From contig JBEGQV010000192.1 of NCBI GenBank assembly GCA_041180785.1, forward strand, positions 1 to 5,331: a stretch of DNA of 5,331 nucleotides. The letters are read 5' to 3'. Positions 1-5,331 of the stretch are shown piece by piece. This DNA comes from Sandaracinomonas sp041180785 (GTDB lineage: Bacteria; Bacteroidota; Bacteroidia; Cytophagales; Spirosomataceae). The first letter of the stretch is position 1; the number at the start of each line of letters is the position of its first letter. The notes under the pieces are model-generated. The model was given only the letters and a program-made list of their open reading frames with translations. It searched no databases and had not been told where the DNA came from. A program made the translations under genes and the position numbers.

Positions 1-1256
1 GATTTTAAGCCATTGATAAAAATGGCATCTACTTTTTGTAAAATATCAACTTTTTCTGCTGTTATATCGCCTAAAATACGAATAGCTAAACCCGGACCGG
101 GGAATGGATGTCGGCCTAAAATCTTTTGGTCGATACCTAAGGTTTTTCCTACCAAACGAACTTCATCTTTGAACAAGGTATTCAATGGCTCCACCACCTT
201 TAATTTCATAAAATCTGGCAACCCACCCACATTGTGGTGCGATTTAATAGTTGCTGATGGTCCTTTTACCGATACAGATTCGATTACATCTGGGTAAATT
301 GTTCCTTGTCCCAACCACTTCACTCCTTCAATCATATGTGCTTCATGATCAAACACATCAATAAAAGTTTTTCCAATGGCTTTTCGCTTTGCTTCTGGAT
401 CAGAAAGTCCTGCCAAAGCATCGTAAAAACGCTGCTTAGCATCTACCCCTTTCACATTTAACCCCATGCTTTTATAGGATTCCAACACCTCTTCAAATTC
501 ATTCAAACGAAGCAGACCATTGTCGACGAAAATACAATATAAATTTTTGCCAATGGCTTTGTGCAATAAAACTGCTGCTACCGAGCTATCTACTCCACCA
601 GAAAGTCCCAATACTACTTTATCCTCCCCTAATTTTGCTTTTAAATCGGCAACGGTCGTTTCCACAAAAGAATCAGAAGTCCAAGAAGCAGAACAGCCAC
701 AAACACCCTGCACAAAGTTTTTCAAAATCTGTTTTCCTTCTGAACTATGCGTAACTTCTGGGTGAAACTGAATACCAAAAACAGGTTTATTTGGATTGGC
801 AAAAGCTGCTACACGAACCGATTCAGTGGAACCAATTACCTCATATTCGGCAGGTAATTCCATGATGGTGTCGCCATGCGACATCCATACTTGCGAATTT
901 GCGGATACATCTTGCAATAAAATACTATTTTTAACACTCTTCAAATGCGCACGACCATACTCCCTGTGTTGAGATGCCTCAACAGATCCACCTCCCAAAT
1001 AAGCCAACAATTGCGCACCATAGCAAATTCCCAAAATAGGCAATTCGCCGAACTGAGCAATATTTACACGGGGAGAATCCTCTTCGCGAACCGAACATGG
1101 AGAACCCGAAAGGATAATTCCCTTTACCGACTCATCGATAGTTGGAATATGATTGAATGGATGAATTTCGCAGTAAACTTGTAACTCACGTACGCGACGA
1201 GCAATTAATTGAGTTACCTGAGAACCGAAATCGAGAATAATGATTTTTTCTGCCAT
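1..1256 (-). CDS. guaA: GMP synthase (glutamine-hydrolysing), 3' end cut off by the window
   Basis: GuaA makes GMP from XMP, ATP and glutamine in the cytoplasm, the last step of de novo guanine nucleotide synthesis. My translation from the ATG at 1256 is open for 418 codons to the left edge with no stop or frameshift. It opens with MAEKIIILDFGSQ, the usual N-terminus. The class I glutamine amidotransferase domain covers about residues 1-190, with nucleophile Cys78 in LGICYGAQ and the His165/Glu167 pair in FHPEVTHS. The ATP pyrophosphatase domain follows, with the PP-loop SGGVDSS at 219-225, GQGTIYPDVIES at 316-327, SHHNVGGLP from 339 and HPFPGPGLAIR at 383-393. Family members are about 510-525 residues, so roughly 90-110 residues of the C-terminal dimerisation domain lie outside. 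All visible catalytic residues are present, so it should be functional. It sits 42 nt downstream of namZ on the same strand, so it may receive read-through, but a promoter candidate lies in the gap. No clear Shine-Dalgarno precedes the start. Confidence 0.97.
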   Translation of the reverse strand, partial: MAEKIIILDFGSQVTQLIARRVRELQVYCEIHPFNHIPTIDESVKGIILSGSPCSVREEDSPRVNIAQFGELPILGICYGAQLLAYLGGGSVEASQHREYGRAHLKSVKNSILLQDVSANSQVWMSHGDTIMELPAEYEVIGSTESVRVAAFANPNKPVFGIQFHPEVTHSSEGKQILKNFVQGVCGCSASWTSDSFVETTVADLKAKLGEDKVVLGLSGGVDSSVAAVLLHKAIGKNLYCIFVDNGLLRLNEFEEVLESYKSMGLNVKGVDAKQRFYDALAGLSDPEAKRKAIGKTFIDVFDHEAHMIEGVKWLGQGTIYPDVIESVSVKGPSATIKSHHNVGGLPDFMKLKVVEPLNTLFKDEVRLVGKTLGIDQKILGRHPFPGPGLAIRILGDITAEKVDILQKVDAIFINGLK

Positions 1257-1269
1257 TGTAAGCTTTTGT

Positions 1270-1314
1270 CAAAAATAAACGGCAAAGGTCGGAAAAATCT
1301 AAGGGTATATCAAG
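1270..1314 (-). promoter_or_regulatory. Candidate Bacteroidota-type promoter(s) for guaA
   Basis: Two overlapping possibilities are visible on the minus strand. The first has a -33-like CTTG at 1311-1314, inside the last codons of namZ, then 20 nt, then GACCTTTG at 1283-1290, one mismatch from TAnnTTTG. It would leave a leader of about 20 nt. The second has an exact TAnnTTTG match (TATTTTTG) at 1270-1277 but no TTG at the right distance upstream, and its leader would be only about 9 nt. The first is favoured for having both boxes. The consensus is established for Bacteroides; its use here is inference. Confidence 0.4.
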
Positions 1315-2462
1315 TATTTTTTGCGAATTTGTCGATATGAAGCTAAATCTGTTGACCAAGACTTTCGAATCTCTGATTCCGAAAGTCCGTTTATCAATTG
1401 CATCCGCAATTGATCGGTCCCCGCCAATTTATCAAAAAACGAAGGCGAAGTGAAAAATTTGTCTTTTAGATCAATTTGTTGAAAGAATTCCACTAAATAT
1501 TTCAGTGAAAAACCCATTTTTTGTGCATTTACATTGCGAAGATCATACCCGTAACACAATTGATTTTTCATCACTGGATCCATGGCGCCAGGCTTTGGCA
1601 CTGGGGTAAATTCAAAATCTCCTATTTTTTTCTTCGGCGTTCCAATGGCTTGAAAAGGAAAATCGGTTCCGCGAGCTACACTTACCACCGTAGGCTCAAA
1701 CAAGCAAATGGATGGATATAATGCTATTGACTGATCATTGGGCAAATTGGGAGAAGGTGCAATAGCAATATGTACAGCTTGTTTACGCTTGTAATTAGGC
1801 ACCGAAACAACTGTCAAATCACATTTTACAGCATTTTTGAGCCATCCTTCTCCATTAATCATTTTGGCCAATTCGCCAGAAGTACAACCATACAAAAGCG
1901 GAATGGGATTGAGACCCACAAAGGAAGAAAATTTACGGTCCAAGACCGGACCATCCACCTCGTTGGCATGCGGATTTGCACGATCAAGCACCAGTAAGGG
2001 CACCTTGTTTTCTGCACAAGCTTCCATCACCAGATGAAGAGTTGAGCTATAGGTATAAAAGCGAACACCGATGTCTTGGATATCATAAATCACTGCCTCC
2101 ACTCCTTTTAAATCTTCTGGAGTTGGTTTATTATGTTTCCCGTAGAGCGAAACTACAGCCACGCCAGTGGCTGGATCTGTTTCATTTTCCACATGATCTC
2201 CCGCATCTGCCTTGCCTCTAAAACCATGTTCTGGACCAAAGACCTTCATCACCTGTACACCCTGTGCCACTAGGGTATCCAAAAGATGTTTAGTACCTAC
2301 AAGAGACGTATGATTAACCACTAAAGCGACCTTTTTACCGTTTATCAAGGGCAGATATTGTTTAAACTGAGCGGCAGCAGGAGTGAACACTTTCGGTTTT
2401 TCGCCAAAAGTAAACAAGGTTGAAAGAAGTAAAAAAGCAATAATTTGGAGGTGTCGAAGCAT
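1299..2462 (-). CDS. namZ: Exported exo-beta-N-acetylmuramidase, NamZ / DUF1343 (GH171) family
   Basis: A 387-residue protein of the family once called DUF1343/YbbC. Characterised members from Bacillus subtilis and Tannerella forsythia release terminal MurNAc from peptidoglycan fragments. The start at 2462 is chosen because it gives a signal peptide (MLRHLQ followed by a hydrophobic run to about residue 20). There is no lipobox Cys, so a periplasmic or secreted soluble protein is likely. Family motifs occur in order: VVNHTSLVG from 48, FGPEHGFRG at 75-83 (its Glu78 is a candidate catalytic acid), YDIQDIGVRFYTY from 126, DGPVLD at 170-175, YGCTSGEL at 191-198, PSPNLP at 236-241, YPSICLFE at 249-256 and RGTDFPFQ at 264-271. 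Length is close to the family norm. Small departures are DRANP at 160-164 where DRPNP is usual as I recall the family, and SVARGTD where I expect SVGRGTD. No MurNAc uptake or salvage genes adjoin it; its neighbours are guaA downstream and a divergent permease. The fold family is certain; the exact substrate is inferred from homologues. Confidence 0.92.
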   Translation of the reverse strand: MLRHLQIIAFLLLSTLFTFGEKPKVFTPAAAQFKQYLPLINGKKVALVVNHTSLVGTKHLLDTLVAQGVQVMKVFGPEHGFRGKADAGDHVENETDPATGVAVVSLYGKHNKPTPEDLKGVEAVIYDIQDIGVRFYTYSSTLHLVMEACAENKVPLLVLDRANPHANEVDGPVLDRKFSSFVGLNPIPLLYGCTSGELAKMINGEGWLKNAVKCDLTVVSVPNYKRKQAVHIAIAPSPNLPNDQSIALYPSICLFEPTVVSVARGTDFPFQAIGTPKKKIGDFEFTPVPKPGAMDPVMKNQLCYGYDLRNVNAQKMGFSLKYLVEFFQQIDLKDKFFTSPSFFDKLAGTDQLRMQLINGLSESEIRKSWSTDLASYRQIRKKYLIYP

Positions 2463-2475
2463 AGTACTTACTTTG
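2444..2475 (+). promoter_or_regulatory. Candidate promoter of the permease gene (TTTG, 20 nt, TTACTTTG)
   Basis: TTTG at 2444-2447 and TTACTTTG at 2468-2475 (one mismatch from TAnnTTTG) are separated by 20 nt, the spacing expected of the Bacteroidota -33/-7 promoter. Transcription would begin near 2480 and leave a leader of about 16 nt before the ATG at 2497. The -33 box lies inside the signal-peptide codons of the opposing namZ. AAAGG at 2491-2495 is only 1 nt from the ATG, too close to serve as a normal Shine-Dalgarno. Confidence 0.5.
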
Positions 2476-2489
2476 CGATAATTTGAGTC

Positions 2490-2522
2490 GAAAGGTATGA
2501 ATTTTTCCTTGTTTGTTGCAAA
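2490..2522 (-). promoter_or_regulatory. Candidate promoter of namZ (TTTG, 21 nt, TACCTTTC)
   Basis: Read on the minus strand, TTTG at 2519-2522 is followed after 21 nt by TACCTTTC at 2490-2497, one mismatch from TAnnTTTG. The leader to the namZ ATG at 2462 would be about 20 nt. The -33 box lies inside the first codons of the divergent permease gene, and the -7 box touches its start codon. Two degenerate boxes at near-correct spacing give only moderate support. Confidence 0.4.
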
Positions 2523-3702
2523 AAAAATCCGAAATACTGAGCAAACTTCGTTTTCGAAGACGGTCACGTATGTCGGCATGGGCACCATTGCTCTTGGAAC
2601 AGCCATTGTGATCGTATCCTTTGCGATTTTATTTGGCTTCAAACAGTCGATTTTGCATAAAATCACCGGATTTTCCGGACAATACAAAATTTCCAGGGTT
2701 TCAGAAGATCACAGTTTAACTCCTCAGTTTTTACAAGTTCCCAAAGCCTGGGAAGAACAAGTCTTGGCCATGGAAGGCGTTGATTACTTGCACAAAACGG
2801 TACAGAGTCCAGGTATCTTAGTTGGCGAAACTACCCTTTCAGGCATGGTGGTTAAAGGGACTGATTCGAAAGAATTTTTTACCAAAGAATTGAAAGAAAA
2901 TCTTATATCGGGTACTTTAGGACCATTGGCCAAGCAGGAAATTTATGTATCGAAAATCATCGCCGAGAAGTGTCAGGTCAAAACGGGTGACAAGCTCATT
3001 TTATATTTTTTAAATGCTGCCAACAGACCACGAAAAGTGCTTGTGAAAGGAATATATGAGACTGGTTTGGAGGAAATTGACCAATATACCGTTTTTGGTA
3101 ATTTAGCCTGGGTAAAGGAATTGAATCAGGTACCTGTCAATCAACAAAGTTCGGTGGAGGTCCATTTAAAAGAAGGCGCTTCCGATTTATCGAAAGTCAT
3201 TGCAAAAACCTTACCCATAGAATTGCGGCTAGACACCATTGAGGAAATTGATCCCGGTATATTTGATTGGTTGGTGATGTTGGATCGGAACATTGTGATA
3301 TTGATCACACTACTCCTCTTTGTTTCCGGATTTAATTTAATTGCCACTCTTTGGGTGTTGATCATGGAGCGTATTCCGATGATTGGCTTATTAAAATCGA
3401 TGGGGGCCAGCAATCGACAAATTCGCCGGATTTTTTGGTGGAATGGCATGTTCATTCTGGGCTGGGGAATTTTAATTGCCAATCTCATTGCTTTCGGTTT
3501 TTGCCTCATCCAAGATCAGAATCACCTGATTCCCTTAGATCGAACGACGTATTACATGGATGCAGTACCTATTTATTGGTCGGCCCAAGCCTGGCTTTAC
3601 ACCAACCTTGGCACCATCGCCTTAGTGGCAGTATTTTTAAGTATTCCTACCTTGTATATTCAAAAGATTAGTCCCCTGGAGGCGATTAAGTTTAGGGATT
3701 AG
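2497..3702 (+). CDS. LolC/E-FtsX-type ABC transporter permease
   Basis: A 401-residue inner-membrane protein with the layout of the FtsX/MacB/LolCE permease superfamily. A short cytoplasmic N-terminus (MNFSLFVAKKI) leads into TM1 at about residues 24-48. A large periplasmic domain of about 210 residues follows, then TM2 at about 265-290, TM3 at about 318-338 and TM4 at about 368-388. After TM2 comes the family's cytoplasmic coupling segment, ERIPMIGLLKSMGAS (291-305), which contacts the ATPase. The C-terminus ISPLEAIKFRD is also typical. Such proteins act with a LolD/FtsE-like ATPase in lipoprotein release, in mechanotransmission to cell-wall hydrolases, or in efflux. No ATPase gene is visible next to it, so the partner must be encoded elsewhere, and the sequence does not tell LolC/E from other roles. 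The ATG at 2497 fits the conserved N-terminus and the putative promoter. The gene diverges from namZ by 34 nt and overlaps the end of maeB by 11 nt, convergently. Confidence 0.9.
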   Translation: MNFSLFVAKKIRNTEQTSFSKTVTYVGMGTIALGTAIVIVSFAILFGFKQSILHKITGFSGQYKISRVSEDHSLTPQFLQVPKAWEEQVLAMEGVDYLHKTVQSPGILVGETTLSGMVVKGTDSKEFFTKELKENLISGTLGPLAKQEIYVSKIIAEKCQVKTGDKLILYFLNAANRPRKVLVKGIYETGLEEIDQYTVFGNLAWVKELNQVPVNQQSSVEVHLKEGASDLSKVIAKTLPIELRLDTIEEIDPGIFDWLVMLDRNIVILITLLLFVSGFNLIATLWVLIMERIPMIGLLKSMGASNRQIRRIFWWNGMFILGWGILIANLIAFGFCLIQDQNHLIPLDRTTYYMDAVPIYWSAQAWLYTNLGTIALVAVFLSIPTLYIQKISPLEAIKFRD

Positions 3703-5331
3703 CTTCCACCACCGCAATCGCGACCATATTGACAATTTCCCTTACGGAAGCACCTAATTGTAGGACATGTACGGGCTTTTTGAGTCCCAATAAAATCGGA
3801 CCAATGTATTCAATATTGGCAGCTTCTTTCAATAAATTATAGGCAATGTTGGCGGCAGATAAATTAGGAAAAATTAAGGTATTAGCCGTTTCGTTACCTA
3901 ATTGCGCAAATGGATAATTCTGTTGTCGTAAATCCTTGTCAAAGGCTAAATGGGCTTGCATCTCCCCTTCAATGACCCAATTGGGGAATTTTTCTTGCAA
4001 TATTCGTGTTGCCTCACGCATCTTAACCGAATCGTTTCCATCGGCAGATCCGAAATTGGAATAACTTAACAAGGCAATACGGGGTTTGATGTTAAATTGC
4101 TCCACCGATTTGGCCGTCAATTCGGTAATCTCCACAATATCCTCTACTGTTGGATCAAAATTGATGGTGGTATCGGAAAAGAATAAGGGTCCTTTATCAC
4201 TCAACAACAAATACATTCCGGCTACTTTTTTCACACCGGGCTTCTTTCCGATAATTTGCAAAGCCGGACGAATGGCATCCGGATAATTCTTCGTCAATCC
4301 AGAAATAACACCATCTGCCATTTTAGTCTCCAACATCATCGAAGCAAAATAATTGCTTTTCCGAACCTCTTTATCTGCTTCCCAACGCGTGGTGCCTCTA
4401 CGTTTTCGTTTCTCATAATACAATTCCCCAAAATGCTTCAATAAATCGGCATTCTCTGGGGCACGCAAATCCATAATCTGAGCACCCGTTAAATCGATAT
4501 GATGCTCGGATGCAATAGCTTCAATATTACCTCTTCTCCCCAATAAAATTGGTTTGGCAATTCCTTCATCCAATACCTCACGTACCGCCTTCAACACTTT
4601 CAAATTTTCTGCATCCGCAAAAACAATACGTTTCGGATTACTCTTAGCGCGTTTCATGATGAATTTCATCACTTGATTATCCAATCCCAATCGTTTAGCT
4701 AATTGCAATTCATACGCCTCCCAATTTTTGATAGGTGCAGCAGCCACTCCTGAATCCATGGCAGCTTTCGCCACAGCCATTGAAACGGTTGTGATCAATC
4801 GCGGATCCATGGGTTTTGGAATGATGTATTCGGGTCCAAAACTCAAATTCTTTTCATTATAGGCCAAATTCACAATATCAGGAACTGGCTTTTTGGCCAA
4901 TTCGGCCAAGGCTTTTGCGGCAGCCAATTTCATAGCCTCGTTTATTTCACGTGCCCTAACATCCAATGCACCTCTAAAAATAAACGGAAAGCCCAGGACA
5001 TTGTTCACCTGATTCGGGTAATCGGATCTACCCGTGGCCATAATGATATCTTCTCGCACCGAAACGGCCACATCATAGGCAATTTCAGGCGTTGGATTGG
5101 CCATCGCAAACACAATAGGATTTGCGGCCATAGAGGCAACCATTTCTTTTGTCAAAATATTGCCAACTGAAAGTCCTAAAAATACATCTGCTCCAACCAT
5201 GGCTTCTGCTAATGTGGACTTTCTTGAAGCCTCACCTGCCAAAGGTTTTAGGTATGGATTTAAGTCGGTTCTGGCTTCAGAAACGAGTCCATCCTTATCG
5301 AAAATGGTAAAGTTTTCAATCTTTGCACCTA
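3692..5331 (-). CDS. maeB: NADP-type malic enzyme with C-terminal phosphotransacetylase-like domain, N-terminus outside window
   Basis: MaeB oxidatively decarboxylates malate to pyruvate, giving NAD(P)H, CO2 and gluconeogenic or biosynthetic carbon. The frame is open from the right edge (first full codon at 5327-5329) to TAA at 3692-3694, 545 residues. Hybrid enzymes run about 760, so some 215 N-terminal residues, including the malate-site Tyr/Lys region and the GxGxxG nucleotide loop, are outside. Visible malic enzyme motifs (fragment numbering) include AMVGADVFLGLS at about 43-54, AMANPTPEI at 75-83 and GRSDYPNQVNNVLGFPF at 100-116. A linker near residues 200-215 leads into the phosphotransacetylase-like domain with ADGVISGL from 338, SYSNFGS at 422-428, EGEMQAHLA from 454, LIFPNLSAANIAYNLL at 485-500 and GPILLGLKKPVHVLQLG at 510-526. 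The last motif has lost the phosphotransacetylase Ser-Arg pair (Gln-Leu here), so this domain is probably an acyl-CoA sensing or oligomerisation module, as known for other MaeB proteins. Cofactor preference (NADP versus NAD) is assigned by family only. Confidence 0.95.
   Translation of the reverse strand, partial: GAKIENFTIFDKDGLVSEARTDLNPYLKPLAGEASRKSTLAEAMVGADVFLGLSVGNILTKEMVASMAANPIVFAMANPTPEIAYDVAVSVREDIIMATGRSDYPNQVNNVLGFPFIFRGALDVRAREINEAMKLAAAKALAELAKKPVPDIVNLAYNEKNLSFGPEYIIPKPMDPRLITTVSMAVAKAAMDSGVAAAPIKNWEAYELQLAKRLGLDNQVMKFIMKRAKSNPKRIVFADAENLKVLKAVREVLDEGIAKPILLGRRGNIEAIASEHHIDLTGAQIMDLRAPENADLLKHFGELYYEKRKRRGTTRWEADKEVRKSNYFASMMLETKMADGVISGLTKNYPDAIRPALQIIGKKPGVKKVAGMYLLLSDKGPLFFSDTTINFDPTVEDIVEITELTAKSVEQFNIKPRIALLSYSNFGSADGNDSVKMREATRILQEKFPNWVIEGEMQAHLAFDKDLRQQNYPFAQLGNETANTLIFPNLSAANIAYNLLKEAANIEYIGPILLGLKKPVHVLQLGASVREIVNMVAIAVVEANP

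Noticed and set aside
13..1184. Three plus-strand open frames (13-297, 520-765, 945-1184) opposite guaA
   Set aside because: They lie antisense to an uninterrupted GuaA reading frame that carries all catalytic motifs, and none resembles a known protein.
1260..1265. AAGCTT palindrome just upstream of the guaA start
   Set aside because: A 6-bp palindrome is expected by chance, and no second copy or larger dyad around it suggests an operator.
2463..2687. A 75-codon in-frame upstream extension of namZ that would start at 2687
   Set aside because: It runs antisense through the start of the permease gene, has no secretion or family similarity, and would bury the clear signal peptide that begins at the ATG at 2462.
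3141..3509. 122-codon open frame antisense to the permease
   Set aside because: It is Arg/Lys/Ile/Met-rich with no recognisable domain and lies wholly inside the well-supported permease gene, so it is a shadow frame.
3351..3671. 106-codon plus-strand frame inside the permease
   Set aside because: It is an alternate frame over TM2-TM4 codons, with low-complexity His/Ser-rich content and no promoter or family signal.
3677..3721. Possible terminator hairpin at the permease/maeB junction (TGGAGG 3677-3682 with CTTCCA, or GCGATT 3682-3687 with AATCGC 3716-3721)
   Set aside because: The stems are only 6 bp, with a G-U pair in the first, long loops and no T-run after them. The pairing is likely chance within coding sequence.
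5240..5242. TTG at 5242 as a start codon for a shorter malic enzyme
   Set aside because: The frame continues upstream to the right edge with malic-enzyme-like sequence (DKDGLVSEARTDLNPY), so the TTG is an internal Leu codon of a gene cut by the window.

Overview
The window looks like a piece of a Bacteroidota chromosome. It is AT-leaning and densely coded, the start codons lack convincing Shine-Dalgarno sequences, and TTTG ... TAnnTTTG-like promoter boxes sit just upstream of genes. The GuaA and malic enzyme protein sequences also read like members of that phylum. I cannot place it more finely from sequence alone.

Layout: (1) 1-1256, minus strand: most of guaA (GMP synthase), with its C-terminus cut off by the left edge. 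(2) 1299-2462, minus strand: a complete exported NamZ/DUF1343 (GH171) exo-N-acetylmuramidase, 42 nt upstream of guaA and in the same orientation. (3) 2497-3702, plus strand: a complete LolC/E-FtsX-type ABC transporter permease, divergent from namZ across only 34 nt. (4) 3692-5331, minus strand: the C-terminal two thirds of a MaeB-type malic enzyme with a fused phosphotransacetylase-like domain. It converges on the permease with an 11-nt overlap, and its N-terminus lies beyond the right edge. There is no gene-free stretch over 300 bases. The longest non-coding gap is 42 nt.

The genes do not form one pathway. GuaA makes GMP and MaeB links malate to pyruvate and NADPH; both are housekeeping. The middle divergent pair, an exported peptidoglycan-sugar hydrolase and an envelope permease, is the only pair with a plausible shared theme (cell envelope). 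The two share a very compact promoter region in which each gene's -33 box lies inside the other gene's coding sequence. I found no RNA gene, mobile element, CRISPR array, sizeable repeat or convincing intrinsic terminator. Nothing here amounts to a clearly new system; the findings are modest leads.
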